A DNA stretch of 64,000 nt from Salinibacterium sp. TMP30 (GCF_038397785.1 NZ_CP151642.1:1488001-1552000); one strand, 5' to 3'. Positions 43,001 to 52,147 are shown, counted from the first letter of the stretch. Translations and numbers: made by a program. Notes: generated from the sequence alone by a model not told the origin.

Positions 43001-44099
43001 CATCGATCAGCTGCCCGCGGGCCTCACCTACGACTCGTCGGTACCGAGCGCTGGAAGCTTTGATTCGCAAACGGGCATCTGGTCGCTCGCCAATCTACCG
43101 AGCGGCGGCACCGAGACACTCACAGTGACAGCGACGGCAGTGCAACCGGGCACGATCACCAACACCGCATCGATTCAGTCGCTCAACGAATCCGACACCG
43201 ATCAGGAGAATAATTCCGCTAGCGCCTCGGTCGACGTAGTAGTTCGTGCAGACCTTGCCATAGGCAAGTCGGTGTCACCAGCGCTCGCCCAGCCCGGCGA
43301 GACTGTGACGTACACCGTCACCGTCAGCAACAATGGGCCCAACACAGCCGAAAATGTGCAAGCAGTCGATCCGATCAAGATCGAGGCGACGGTCACGGGC
43401 AGCACAATTACCCAAGGCTCTTTCGACGCGGCAGCCCGCGTCTGGGACATAGGAACGCTGACATCCGGACAGACCGCAACACTGACCCTGAGCGTGCAGA
43501 TCACCCGCACTGGAACGTTCCTGAATACTGTTGTGATCTCGCAGAGCAGCATCCCCGACCCCAATCTCGCCAATAATCAAGCCCAAGCGACGATCGAGAT
43601 ACCCGCCGCCGACCTGAGTGTCGATGCCTCTGTTGACGATAATTCTCCTCGCGTTGGTCAACAGGTAACTCTCACGATTTCGGCTAGCAATCTCGGCCCA
43701 GAGTCAACGACATCAGCCGTCGTGACGAGTCTTCTCCCGGCAGGTCTTAACTACATCACCAGCATCACATCAACGGGTAGCTACGACGAGGCGACAGGCA
43801 TTTGGACTATCGGCACCCTCGACGTCAACGCCCCAGCCGAGACTTTGACTATCACCGCCACGTTCACTGCGACTGTTTCGCTAGTGAACCTGGCTCGGAT
43901 AAGCTCCACGTTCCCCTTCGACCCTGACCAGACCAACAACAGCGCTTCAGTCATTTTTGCGGCAGCGGGTGATGGCAATCTGCCAGGCGGTATGCTCTCC
44001 TCAACCGGATTCTCGGCACTCCCACCGTTGATCGCCGCCACATTCCTGCTTGCGCTCGGTGGTGTGACGCTACTAATCAGCCGTCGCCGCCGCCGCTGA
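40059..44099 (+). CDS. Large surface protein: lectin-like domain plus eight DUF11 repeats
   Basis: 1346 residues. A signal peptide (about 1-38, cut after QAAAA) is followed by a legume-lectin-like domain to about residue 330 (DGIGFFIVDG, GGYIGVGLDTFGNF). Eight DUF11 Ig-like repeats of about 115-125 residues follow, each with a core like VGQQVTFTVTGTNIGP and a TLPxGL-type strand. The end is a membrane helix and an Arg run (LISRRRRR). Just before the helix LSSTGF may be a sortase signal, though not a classical LPXTG. Probably a cell-wall stalk that binds glycans. GTG at 40059 follows GAGGCGGGGGC. Confidence 0.9.
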   Translation: MRVSGNLAKRVVPGAFLLTTVLVAGIVIAPVSSPQAAAAPPPTSGSLIVNESFTGATLTDTAWTGLEAACLTGAPSGSPPSTTVNDCSSSQSGPIPTLGATPGYLQLTDTTTRTNGTLLYNRSIPASAGISVVFEQYQYGGGGADGIGFFIVDGATNLTQGGGTGGSLGYSQRYTTAGIRGGYIGVGLDTFGNFYADGEGKGANCPVGQRSPSTASGSVGANVVTLRGPGNGTNGYCYQASTTDPASDPNKPTSTLPGNLRAPTGTTDPALAKRLINVQITPAPSPRVIVQIDFGTGNGWQEVLNHPAPANTPNTYKFGFAGATGGVTDVHLLRNVVVRTIQPLANLNITKQIDRRGASLPAVITAGTQIPYQYVVTNVGLVPVDTLTVADNKIATVSCDATTLPPAPAPTASTVCHGTYTVTPSDVVAGLVTNTVQATGLDPSNATITSNVDTITVQLVSRLTLTKAVTTAAPYVVGQQVDYSYTVTNTGGSTVSNIAVTDNRAAGGKVTCDATNLDPGQTANCALTTTVLASFLSAAGSLLNTASAAGVTTLGQSVTSNQAQASIQVGTDVRVTKTVTNASPQVGQQVTFTVTGTNIGPAVATSVVINDLLPTGLGLVSATASTGAYDSATGNWTIPSLAVASPPATLTVVATVDTARVLTNAATLVTLQQPDTNPANNTASVSLNPVVATTDIAVNIFVDSPSIRVGKTANFTISATNNGPQPATNVTIANTLPSRLQLISTSGAYNATSGIWTVGNLAVGQTVSVNLEVRATDVGSFQNTAGLATVSPQDVNQSNDVDRAILTVTASIADLQIVKSILSGTEGVVVGDFVTYVATVTNAGPDVVPDAFASETQIDGLAFQTQDITSTNPSQGTVDSTGLTWNIGSLAPGESATFTVRAQVLTVGTKLSVSTVSSATVDDPDQSNNTDIASFSTGPAVLDLSLTKTRLGPAEVNVGQSVSFTIDVTNDGPAAATDVAIIDQLPAGLTYDSSVPSAGSFDSQTGIWSLANLPSGGTETLTVTATAVQPGTITNTASIQSLNESDTDQENNSASASVDVVVRADLAIGKSVSPALAQPGETVTYTVTVSNNGPNTAENVQAVDPIKIEATVTGSTITQGSFDAAARVWDIGTLTSGQTATLTLSVQITRTGTFLNTVVISQSSIPDPNLANNQAQATIEIPAADLSVDASVDDNSPRVGQQVTLTISASNLGPESTTSAVVTSLLPAGLNYITSITSTGSYDEATGIWTIGTLDVNAPAETLTITATFTATVSLVNLARISSTFPFDPDQTNNSASVIFAAAGDGNLPGGMLSSTGFSALPPLIAATFLLALGGVTLLISRRRRR

Positions 44100-44132
44100 T
44101 GAATCTGGATTGACAGCACACGTTTAGACGGT

Positions 44133-44149
44133 CGCACTGAACCAGTGCG
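44133..44149. terminator. Short hairpin after the DUF11 gene
   Basis: CGCACTG-AAC-CAGTGCG forms a 7-base-pair stem 34 bases after the stop, with no T-run. Possible terminator for the surface protein gene. Confidence 0.4.
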
Positions 44150-44238
44150 GGCTCGATGCTCCCCTCCTGCAACTACCCGCTGTGATGCCGCTGCAAATTC
44201 ACGCGGGAATCGGCTCAGCGGGCACGTCGGTCAGGTAC

Positions 44239-45006
44239 TTACGCGGGTACGCTCCGGTGCGCACCGGGGATGACACGCGTTGTGCGATAGGTGTCGACGG
44301 CAATCACACTGCCAAGGATGACAAGTGAAAGGGCCATGGAGGCGAGCACGTCGCTGGTCCAGTGGTAGCCGAGATAGAGGCGGCTCAGGGCTGTGGCGAC
44401 TACCAGCAACGTGGCCACTGTGTACGAAACCGCAGCCATGCGGGGGTTGTTGCGCCGCGAGAACACCAAGAAAGTCACGATGAGGAAGAAATCGGCCACA
44501 CCAAGAACATGACCGGACGGGAATGAGAATGTCATATCGGGGCCATACAGCATGAGGTCCACGGGTGGCCGACTTCGACCAACAACACGGGTGATGATCT
44601 GCACGATGATCACCCCGGTGAGAATTCCTGTTGCCAAGAGAAACGGCCGCCATGAATGCTCAGCCCGGACGCCCCAGGTCACGGTCACCGCCAACACGAT
44701 GATGGGAAGTGCAATGGGTCCGAAAATCTCCGTAACGACCACCATGATCACAGTCAGGGTCTCCGTCTGACCATCCTCAAGCCACGCTTGGATCGCGGTA
44801 TCCATTGTGGTCAGGAGCTCGGGTTGAAGCACCGACCACCACAGGGTCAGCAGGCTCACAAGCCCGAGGAAGATGAGCGAGCCCGCGACCACATACAGCT
44901 TCATTTGTGTCGCGGCTGGCACAATTCGTTCGTCTACAAAGAGTCTCGTATAGAGCCGGGAATGCCGCGAGGTGCTCGATGGTGATGTAGGACTGTTCAC
45001 GCTCAT
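44239..45006 (-). CDS. PAP2-family membrane phosphatase
   Basis: 255 residues with six membrane segments. The three phosphatase motifs are present: RVVGRSRPP (motif 1), FSFPSGH (motif 2) and SRLYLGYHWTSDV (motif 3). It removes phosphate from lipid phosphates such as phosphatidate or undecaprenyl pyrophosphate on the outer face. Two bases downstream of the PPK2 gene, so probably co-transcribed. Confidence 0.9.
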   Translation of the reverse strand: MSVNSPTSPSSTSRHSRLYTRLFVDERIVPAATQMKLYVVAGSLIFLGLVSLLTLWWSVLQPELLTTMDTAIQAWLEDGQTETLTVIMVVVTEIFGPIALPIIVLAVTVTWGVRAEHSWRPFLLATGILTGVIIVQIITRVVGRSRPPVDLMLYGPDMTFSFPSGHVLGVADFFLIVTFLVFSRRNNPRMAAVSYTVATLLVVATALSRLYLGYHWTSDVLASMALSLVILGSVIAVDTYRTTRVIPGAHRSVPA

Positions 45007-45008
45007 GT

Positions 45009-45860
45009 TTAGGCTCCGGCGACCCGCTTGCGTTCCTTCTTCAGGTCATACTCTGGTCGCGGCCAGTCCAACTCCATCTCGCGCAGTTTCGTGATCACAA
45101 TCTGCTGCACCGCCAGTCGGGCATACCACTTATGGTCGGCAGGAATGACGTACCAGGGCGCGTGATTTGTGGATGTTCGTTCGAGCGCGATTTGGTAGGC
45201 CTCCTGCAGCGCCCGCCACCGTTCGCGGTCGTCGACGTCGCTCGGGTTGTACTTCCATAACTTCGAGTTGCGGTGGAGCCGGGCAACCAATCGTTTCTTT
45301 TGTTGTTTCTCGCTGATCTGAAGCATCACTTTGATGACGACGATTCCGTTATCGATTGCCGTCTGCTCAAAGGTGTTGATTCTGCCGTACCGTCCTTCGA
45401 TCGTCTTGGGGTCGGCGAGGTTTTGTACCCGGGCGGCGAGAACGTCCTCATAGTGGGATCGATCGAAGACGCTGACCATTCCTGGTTCCGGGAGGCGTTT
45501 GCGCACTCGCCACAGGAACCCGTGACGCTTCTCTTCGTCCGTGGGGGCTGCGAAGCCGTGCACTACTACGCCGGAAGCATTCATACCGGCGAGGGCATGC
45601 TTAACGATCCCTCCTTTGCCAGAGCTATCCATCCCCTGCAACACGATCAGCAACGACGCTGTTCCTCCGACCGTGCTGTCGGCAAACAATTTGCCCTGCA
45701 ACTTACCGAGTGTGCGGCGGTTCTTGCGCAGCATTGCCGTGCCCGACTTTTTCGAGGCCGTGATTCCGGGCGTCGCCGTCGGGTCGACGTCGGCGAGCTG
45801 GAACACCGAATCCACCCGAAGAATCTCGCTTGGTTCTTCTGACCACACAGTTTTCGACAT
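45009..45860 (-). CDS. ppk2: Polyphosphate kinase 2 family protein
   Basis: 283 residues. Walker A is LQGMDSSGKGG, the lid and Walker B region FDRSHYEDVLAARV. PPK2 enzymes transfer phosphate between polyphosphate and nucleotides. The length points to the single-domain form that makes ADP or ATP from polyphosphate (class I/III-like). ATG at 45860; an in-frame extension upstream overlaps the divergent gene and is rejected. Next to PAP2. Confidence 0.92.
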   Translation of the reverse strand: MSKTVWSEEPSEILRVDSVFQLADVDPTATPGITASKKSGTAMLRKNRRTLGKLQGKLFADSTVGGTASLLIVLQGMDSSGKGGIVKHALAGMNASGVVVHGFAAPTDEEKRHGFLWRVRKRLPEPGMVSVFDRSHYEDVLAARVQNLADPKTIEGRYGRINTFEQTAIDNGIVVIKVMLQISEKQQKKRLVARLHRNSKLWKYNPSDVDDRERWRALQEAYQIALERTSTNHAPWYVIPADHKWYARLAVQQIVITKLREMELDWPRPEYDLKKERKRVAGA

Positions 45861-45903
45861 AGGTGATGGTATCTCGTAGGGCTGCTCGCATACACTGAGC
45901 CTC

Positions 45904-46713
45904 ATGAATGATGCCTCAGTGTCGGGCGCGGCCCGCAGCGCTAAGAACAGCACGCCACTTCGTGGTCTGGCCCGTCTGGGCTTTGCCGTCAACGGCCTCG
46001 TACATATTCTCATCGGTTCGTTGGCGATCAGCATCACGATCGGTGCTGGAGGGGGCTCGGCAGATCAGTCCGGCGCGTTTGGTCAGCTGGCGTCAACCCC
46101 GGGCGGTGTTTTCCTGCTGTGGACTGTAGTCGTCGGCATGTTCGCTCTCGGTTTATGGCTACTCATTTCGGCTTTTCTTATGCACGGCGGCGATTCCAAA
46201 AACAAGTGGAAGCGACGCGCCGCTGAACTCGCGAAGGCGGTGACCTATATTGCGGTCGGAGCCTCGGCGGTGCCCTTCGCGCTCGGCAGCGGATCGAATT
46301 CGTCGAGCAGCGCCAGCAGTGCCAGTGCGACGCTATTGTCGTCCCCTGGCGGTGTCTTCGTGTTGATTCTCGCCGGTGTTGTCGTTCTCGGCGTCGGAGC
46401 GTATTTCGTGTACAAAGGCGTGACCCAGAAGTTTACCGAAGATATTTCGCTGCCCGCCGAGCCGATGCGGAAGTTCGTGCTCGCCCTCGGCGTTGCGGGG
46501 TATGTCGCGAAAGGAATCGCGATCGGTGTTGTAGGAATTCTTCTTATTGCCGCCGCGGTCACTCACGACTCAAGCAAGTCCACCGGCCTTGATGGGGCGC
46601 TGAAGAATCTTGCGAGCCTGCCCTACGGCATGGTCATCCTGACTGTGATCGGAGTCGGCTTCATCGCCTACGGACTATATTGCTTCGTCCGGGCCTGGCG
46701 CGCGCGACTCTGA
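45904..46713 (+). CDS. DUF1206 membrane protein
   Basis: 269 residues with six membrane helices arranged as three repeated pairs (LARLGFAVNGLVHILIG, AELAKAVTYIAVGASA, LALGVAGYVAKGIAIG are the repeated starts). DUF1206 proteins are common in actinobacteria; role unknown. A Ser-rich insert lies at about 122-140. The last 39 bases overlap the convergent PAP2 gene. Confidence 0.9.
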   Translation: MNDASVSGAARSAKNSTPLRGLARLGFAVNGLVHILIGSLAISITIGAGGGSADQSGAFGQLASTPGGVFLLWTVVVGMFALGLWLLISAFLMHGGDSKNKWKRRAAELAKAVTYIAVGASAVPFALGSGSNSSSSASSASATLLSSPGGVFVLILAGVVVLGVGAYFVYKGVTQKFTEDISLPAEPMRKFVLALGVAGYVAKGIAIGVVGILLIAAAVTHDSSKSTGLDGALKNLASLPYGMVILTVIGVGFIAYGLYCFVRAWRARL

Positions 46714-47406
46714 TTCTCGCTGGCCTCGCGCGATCCGCCCACCCCGGATGCGACGCTCTCCGTCAATTTTTGCGGCTAACGGTGCCGCCACAACAACGGC
46801 GACACCGACTCCGAGTAGCAACGCACCGACAGTGTCACTCAACCAGTGCGCTCCCAAGTAGGTGCGGCTGAGCATCATCATCACGGTATAGACGGCACCG
46901 GCAATCCATACCCATAGCCGCGGGAACAGTATCGACAGAATGAGGGCCATAGCTGCCGCGTTAGCGACATGGCCCGAGGGGAAAGAGCCGAAGTCCACGT
47001 TCACGAGGATGGTGTCGGGCCGCGCCCGACTGAAGAGGTGTTTGAGAAGCTGGACGGTGCCGCCAGTGAGCGCGGTGGCGATCAGAAAGTAGAGCGCGGC
47101 CCACGGTCGCTTTATCAGCAGCAACGCAATGATGATTGCGCCGGGAATGATAAAGCTGGCGACCGCTCCTGCGCCCAGATAGTTCAGCACGAGCGCCAAG
47201 TTTTGCCAGATCGGCGAACGATTCTCGCCCAGTACTGCCATCCACAACGTATCGATGGTGAGTGGCATGCCCTTATCGCGCACAACGATCAGTGCGCCCA
47301 ATGCGAACACCAGCCCCAACGCGACGAATCCGCTCACCAGCGGCCACACTCGACGGACGCGTTGGGCACGGTCGGTGGCGGCAATTTCTGGATGCTTGTT
47401 CACCAT
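46675..47406 (-). CDS. PAP2-family membrane phosphatase (second copy)
   Basis: 243 residues, six membrane segments. Motifs: KHLFSRARPD, FGSFPSGHVAN and SRTYLGAHWLSD. A different subgroup from the PAP2 at 44239. The basic C-terminal tail overlaps the DUF1206 coding end on the other strand. Confidence 0.9.
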   Translation of the reverse strand: MVNKHPEIAATDRAQRVRRVWPLVSGFVALGLVFALGALIVVRDKGMPLTIDTLWMAVLGENRSPIWQNLALVLNYLGAGAVASFIIPGAIIIALLLIKRPWAALYFLIATALTGGTVQLLKHLFSRARPDTILVNVDFGSFPSGHVANAAAMALILSILFPRLWVWIAGAVYTVMMMLSRTYLGAHWLSDTVGALLLGVGVAVVVAAPLAAKIDGERRIRGGRIARGQRESESRAPGPDEAI

Positions 47407-47573
47407 GACGCAATGCTAGAACTTTCTGAGGGCGAAGCGTAAACACACAGAGCCCCTGCCTTCTTCACCCGCTAGAGTCAATTCACCGTCGGAACCGGTC
47501 GACTGAACTCGATGGCATACGCACTGACAGATGACGGATGATGGATGATGTCGAGAAAGAGTCGGGTGGACTG

Positions 47574-48605
47574 ATGACTGCAAAGACCGGAGAGAAGACC
47601 TTGCCTGAGCTGACCGCGGCCGTGATCTACAACCCCATCAAGGTTGACCTTGAAGCGATCAAATCGGTGGTCGCGGCAGAAGAAGCCGCCGCCGGCTGGA
47701 AACTAACCCAGTACTTTCCCACCAGCAAGGAAGACCCCGGGCAGGGTGCGGCGCGCAAAGCTTTGGATTCGGGTGCAGATCTGGTCATCGTCGCTGGCGG
47801 CGACGGAACAGTGCGGGCGGTAGCCGAAATCGTGCACGACAGTGATGCGGCCCTGGCCCTGATGCCGTCCGGAACGGGCAATCTCTTCGCCCGTAACCTC
47901 GACCTTGCTTTGGATGATATCGAGAGTTCCGCCCATACCGCGTTCACCGGCGTAGACAAGCTCCTCGACATTGGACTCATCGAGATTCGCGACGAAAAGG
48001 AAAAACTGACGAAGCACGCTTTTGTGGTGATGGCGGGTCTTGGACTTGACGCGAAAATGTTGGTCAATACTGACGACGAGCTCAAGAAGAAGATTGGGTG
48101 GTTGGCCTATGTTGGTGCCATTGCGAAGTCGCTCGCCGATAAGAGCGAGCTTCGGGTGAGATACCGACTTGACTCCGGTCGTGCTCGTGCCGCTCGCCCG
48201 CACACGATCATCATCGGAAACTGTGGCTCCCTCACGGCCAACGTTCTTCTCCTTCCCGACGCTTCCCCTGATGATGGATTATTTGATGTCGCGGTCATGC
48301 GCCCTAAAGGTGTTATCGGCTGGCTGCAAATCATGGGGAAAGTCTTCTGGGAAAATGGCGTTCTTCGCCGCATCAAGGGAGGCGAAGCGCTCACTACCAA
48401 AAACGTTCGCGCTTTGAACTATGTGAAAGCGAAGCAGATAACTATGCGTCTGAATACGGCTGAAGAGATTGAGCTCGACGGTGACAGTTTCGGGAAGGCC
48501 ATCGCACTCAAAGCCCGCATCAAGCCAGACGGACTGCGGATACGTGTGCCCCCGCCCAATCCGCAGTCGGAGTCCGAGTATCCCGGCAACTCAAACGGAA
48601 GTTAG
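47574..48605 (+). CDS. Diacylglycerol kinase-family lipid kinase
   Basis: About 343 residues. The catalytic loop is VIVAGGDGTVRAV and the second motif is LMPSGTGNLFARNL. It probably phosphorylates diacylglycerol or a related lipid. Start uncertain: ATG at 47574 or 47541; the conserved part begins soon after. The four last bases overlap the convergent FUSC gene. The PAP2 enzymes upstream act in the reverse direction on lipid phosphates. Confidence 0.9.
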   Translation: MTAKTGEKTLPELTAAVIYNPIKVDLEAIKSVVAAEEAAAGWKLTQYFPTSKEDPGQGAARKALDSGADLVIVAGGDGTVRAVAEIVHDSDAALALMPSGTGNLFARNLDLALDDIESSAHTAFTGVDKLLDIGLIEIRDEKEKLTKHAFVVMAGLGLDAKMLVNTDDELKKKIGWLAYVGAIAKSLADKSELRVRYRLDSGRARAARPHTIIIGNCGSLTANVLLLPDASPDDGLFDVAVMRPKGVIGWLQIMGKVFWENGVLRRIKGGEALTTKNVRALNYVKAKQITMRLNTAEEIELDGDSFGKAIALKARIKPDGLRIRVPPPNPQSESEYPGNSNGS

Positions 48606-49735
48606 CCAGGGTCTTCGATCGCTTCAGGCTGTTCGACTCGGAAGCTCAGCGCAGCAAGAATGCGGGCGAGATCCATTGCGATGGCGTCCGCTCCGCCGAT
48701 CGACGTCGCCGGAGCGGAGTCTCTTCTTTCGGCCAGTTCTTTCATCAGGGACGCCACAGCTGCCGTCGCTGACGAGTGAGTCGCGCGTTGCGCCGCGTCG
48801 GAGTCCCAATCCCGGAGTAGTGCCGACACCGCGTCAATGGCCACGCTCAGCGATGGACGCAACTCCGGTCTGAGCTCGATGTCGATCGACGTGCCCCACA
48901 CTGCCCCAGCAAGGACATCAGTGAGATCTCGAACGTGAAAGGTGACCGCTTCGAGGGCAGCCAAATCGTCGTAATCTGCTCCTAGGTCTCTGCGATGGAG
49001 GCGAGCTCGAGGATTGGCTTTGCGGCTGTCATCGGCGTCGAGCACCGCTGCGCGCACTTCGCGGGAGACGCTGACCAGCGCATCTTTGCGGGATGCCCAT
49101 CCATCTAGTTCCGGCGGCCAGCTCTCGGCGAGGGCTTTAGCCACCTCAGAGAGATGATCGGCTAGCACGACGCGATAGTTCGACAGCTGCCGTCCTACGG
49201 CGTCTAGGCTGAGCGCAGGAAAAATTAGTATATTGACCAGCAGCCCGACCACAATTCCTAGGCTGACTTGTTCGAGATATCCGATAGAATACGCGTCTGC
49301 GTCGGGGCCACCGATGATGAGTACGAAAAGCACCGTAACCGGGATGTACTCGCGGTTACCGCCAAACCATCCGGTGGAAGCGATCAGAGCGCCAACGCCA
49401 ACAGCGATCGACATTGTTGCCACATTTGGCTGGCTGAAGACAATCACCGCCCCGGCGAGCACAATGGCGACGACGAGACTGCCCAGGGTTTGCAGCGCAT
49501 TCTTCATCGACCCCATGAGTGTCGGGTACATGCTGACGATGGCGCCAAGCGGAGCGTAGTAGGGGTAGTTGTCGGCCACCCCCGGCAGGTACGGTGCGAT
49601 AGTCCAAGCGAGACCAACGGCGATGGCCGCTTTGGTCGCATGCAAGATGCGTGCCCGGGTAATTTGCGACTTTATCCGCCACGCCCTCTTATTGACTGGC
49701 TCGAACGTGATGTCCCTCAGTGGTTTTCTATTCAC
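48602..49735 (-). CDS. FUSC-family membrane protein
   Basis: 377 residues. The first 170 hold about six membrane segments (YYAPLGAIVSMYPTLMGSMK is the FUSC signature), the rest is a cytoplasmic helical domain. Family members are aromatic-acid or fusaric acid efflux-like proteins. GTG start overlaps the response regulator stop (GTGA), so it is translated with it. Confidence 0.88.
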   Translation of the reverse strand: MNRKPLRDITFEPVNKRAWRIKSQITRARILHATKAAIAVGLAWTIAPYLPGVADNYPYYAPLGAIVSMYPTLMGSMKNALQTLGSLVVAIVLAGAVIVFSQPNVATMSIAVGVGALIASTGWFGGNREYIPVTVLFVLIIGGPDADAYSIGYLEQVSLGIVVGLLVNILIFPALSLDAVGRQLSNYRVVLADHLSEVAKALAESWPPELDGWASRKDALVSVSREVRAAVLDADDSRKANPRARLHRRDLGADYDDLAALEAVTFHVRDLTDVLAGAVWGTSIDIELRPELRPSLSVAIDAVSALLRDWDSDAAQRATHSSATAAVASLMKELAERRDSAPATSIGGADAIAMDLARILAALSFRVEQPEAIEDPG

Positions 49736-50412
49736 GCTCGCGCCATGACCTGTTCCCCACCGGGCGCAGGTTCTGGATGTTCGATTCTTACCCGGTCGGG
49801 ACGAAAACCGTGTTCGATACCCCAGAGCACGGCATTGGTTCTGCTGTTAGCGCCGATGCTTCGATAACAGTTTCGGATGTAAGTCTTGATCGAATTGATA
49901 GAGAGGTGGGTTCGCTCGGCAATCTCTGCATTAGAGAATCCTTGCGTGATCAGCGCCAAAACCTCTGCTTCGCGCTCGGTGAGCCCCTCTTCGCGGCCCG
50001 GCCAGTCGCCTGCGCTCACCGTCAGTTTGCCTGTGCCGCCAATGTGGATCCGCTCGCCGCCAGCGTGAATTGACTCCAAGGCGGCTACAAGCTTCGACGC
50101 CGAGAGCCCTTTAGAGAGGTACCCTCCGGCCCCGTCAGCAAGCGCCGCTTGTACGTGTGCGGGATCGAGGTTCCACGAATAGACAACCACCGTCTCGACC
50201 AGCGTGTTAGCGGCAAGTTCCTGAACCGCAGCGCGATCACCTCGAGTGGCAGCGAAGGTATCATACAGGGCGATATCCACGTGCTCGCCGACCCGCTTAT
50301 TCAGGTCGAGCTCGACTACGTTCATCCGGCTCTGATAGGAGCGCAACATTCCTACCACCCCGCGAGCGACGACCTCGTAATCATTAACCAGCGCGATTCG
50401 AAGTGAGTTCAT
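49732..50412 (-). CDS. NarL/LuxR-type response regulator
   Basis: 226 residues. The receiver domain has the acidic pocket at Asp11, the phospho-acceptor Asp51 (ALYDTF) and Lys in YLSKGLSA. The C-terminal LuxR helix-turn-helix is LTEREAEVLALITQGFSNAE with SINSIKTYIRNCYR. No histidine kinase lies next to it, so it is an orphan. ATG at 50412 after TATGGAGAA. It probably controls the FUSC gene with which it is coupled. Confidence 0.9.
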   Translation of the reverse strand: MNSLRIALVNDYEVVARGVVGMLRSYQSRMNVVELDLNKRVGEHVDIALYDTFAATRGDRAAVQELAANTLVETVVVYSWNLDPAHVQAALADGAGGYLSKGLSASKLVAALESIHAGGERIHIGGTGKLTVSAGDWPGREEGLTEREAEVLALITQGFSNAEIAERTHLSINSIKTYIRNCYRSIGANSRTNAVLWGIEHGFRPDRVRIEHPEPAPGGEQVMARA

Positions 50413-50584
50413 TTCTCCATAATATTGTGCCCTTCCGCCCCTTTTCCTCAAATTTCACCCCTAAGGGTGAGGCACGCAAAGAAAGTTCACAATAATCTCG
50501 GCTTGTGAGCATGGTTACTGGGCTCTGCACATTGAGAACTAGCACCAGTCGATAACCCTCCCTCAGAAGAAAAGGAGCTCACTT

Positions 50585-50758
50585 ATGAGTGCATCAGACA
50601 AGATCGAAAACTCGGCGGAAGACCTGCAGGGCAAAGCCAAAGAGGCCGCAGGAAAAGCCACCGGCAACGAGGAACTCGAAGCCGAAGGTAAAACCGATCA
50701 AGCCAAGGCCGACCTGAAGAAGGCCGCCGAAAACGTTAAAGACGCGGTCAAGGAATAG
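50585..50758 (+). CDS. CsbD-like stress protein
   Basis: 57 residues, very hydrophilic and rich in Lys, Glu and Ala (KIENSAEDLQGKAKEAAGKA then DQAKADLKKAAENVKD). This is the CsbD family of general-stress proteins. AAGGAG ribosome site. Its neighbour 55 bases downstream is a small membrane protein, probably in the same unit. Confidence 0.9.
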   Translation: MSASDKIENSAEDLQGKAKEAAGKATGNEELEAEGKTDQAKADLKKAAENVKDAVKE

Positions 50759-50813
50759 TCCTTTACCCCATTAGCAACAACCCCCACAAACTCATCTCGA
50801 AAGGCATATCCCT

Positions 50814-50975
50814 ATGAACACTCTATTAATCGTCGTTGCGGTCATCGCAGTTATCCTTCTGATCACCGGCGGACTCATCCAGTCGCTCAACTTCCTCCTC
50901 TGGGTTGGCGTTGTGTTGGCCATCCTCGCCGTCATCGCCTTCTTGATTCGCAAGCTGACCGGCAACCGCGCGTAA
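50814..50975 (+). CDS. Small hydrophobic membrane protein, paralogue of the one at 15379
   Basis: 53 residues with two hydrophobic segments (about 3-22 and 27-44) and a basic tail RKLTGNRA. Same build as the 56-residue protein at 15379-15549. Co-oriented with CsbD; likely a stress-linked envelope peptide, by context only. Confidence 0.78.
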   Translation: MNTLLIVVAVIAVILLITGGLIQSLNFLLWVGVVLAILAVIAFLIRKLTGNRA

Positions 50976-51143
50976 CTGCCGTACCACCGGAATAGCAACA
51001 GTTCGCTAGCAATTCACCACATGCTGGCGCTGGAAGCGGGGGTTATCCAAGGACCAGGAACCCTCGCTTCTCACCCGTACCCACACCTCCGAATCACAAC
51101 AACTCCCCCAACCCGGTCACCCGGTCAGGAGAAATGAGCTGAG

Positions 51144-51368
51144 ATGACTGTCGACCAAAACGGCGGCAACGCACTTGGGGTGAGACCCGGCAACGTTGAC
51201 CTCCCCCCAAGCGACCGGATGCCGGTTCCTGTTGCAGCGCGCACCCACACCAACCGCGCCTCCGGTGACACCCCCATCGCAGAATGGCTTGAGAGCGTGT
51301 CCGCGCAGCCCGATAATCAGCAGCCCGACAGGCCTCACCGCCAATACCGCCGAGCAACTCACAACTGA
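51144..51368 (+). CDS. Possible small hypothetical protein
   Basis: 74 residues, polar, Pro- and Arg-rich, without a recognised domain. An AGGAG lies 13 bases before the ATG, which is far. A moderately supported call; it could be a chance ORF between the small membrane gene and the convergent methyltransferase. Confidence 0.3.
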   Translation: MTVDQNGGNALGVRPGNVDLPPSDRMPVPVAARTHTNRASGDTPIAEWLESVSAQPDNQQPDRPHRQYRRATHN

Positions 51369-51445
51369 TCCTGACGATCGCTCTGACGCGGTAAACCCTC
51401 GCCGCGACGAGGAGTTCTCGCAGACTATGTCTGCATCGATTGAAG

Positions 51446-52147
51446 CTACACTTCCCGAGTCGCGACGTACACCGTGTTGGATGACACCCCACCGGTGAGA
51501 GCATTGTCGAAGTCGACAGTGTGTGCGACAGCGTTCGCGAAGACGTGCCCCAGGCGTTCCATAAATTCGTCGTCGGTGGGGTCATCCGACCACAGCGCGA
51601 ATACTCCTCCCTCTGAGAGGTGAGCACGCACCCGCCCCAATCCGGCAACGGTATAGAGGTCGGCATGGCTGGGGTCGAGTTGGTGTCGCGGCGAGTGGTC
51701 GACATCCAGCAGAATCGCGTCGGACTGTTTCGTCGGTTCGGCGCGCATGACAGCAAAGAAATCGGCGTGCGTGAGCGTGGTGCGGCCATCTCCGGTCAGC
51801 CCAGCAGATACCGGCAACAATCCACGTTGGTGCCAGTCGATCACGGCAGGCAGCGCGTCGATTACTTCGAGCGAGGCGACACGGGGATCGGCAAGGGCGG
51901 CAACGGCGGTGTATCCGAGCCCGAGGCCTCCGACAACAACTCGCAGATTGTCACCGCTGACCGCGGCCAGTCCGAGATCGGAAAGCGCAATCTCTGCAAC
52001 GGTGAATAGGCTCGACATGAGGTACTCGTCGCCCAACTTCACCTCGTACACGTCAACGCCGAGCGTCGGTTCGAGGCGTCGGCGCAGGTTCAGCTCCCCC
52101 ATCGGAGTCTCTTGCCAATCGAGCTCTTCAAACCGGGAATTGATCAT
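51446..52147 (-). CDS. Spermidine synthase-like methyltransferase-fold protein
   Basis: 233 residues with a Rossmann fold: VVVGGLGLGYTAVAAL (motif I), SLEVIDALPAVIDW, and DAILLDVDHSPRHQL. Related to polyamine synthases but lacking clear substrate residues, as in the many actinobacterial spermidine synthase-like proteins. Function unknown. Confidence 0.8.
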   Translation of the reverse strand: MINSRFEELDWQETPMGELNLRRRLEPTLGVDVYEVKLGDEYLMSSLFTVAEIALSDLGLAAVSGDNLRVVVGGLGLGYTAVAALADPRVASLEVIDALPAVIDWHQRGLLPVSAGLTGDGRTTLTHADFFAVMRAEPTKQSDAILLDVDHSPRHQLDPSHADLYTVAGLGRVRAHLSEGGVFALWSDDPTDDEFMERLGHVFANAVAHTVDFDNALTGGVSSNTVYVATREV

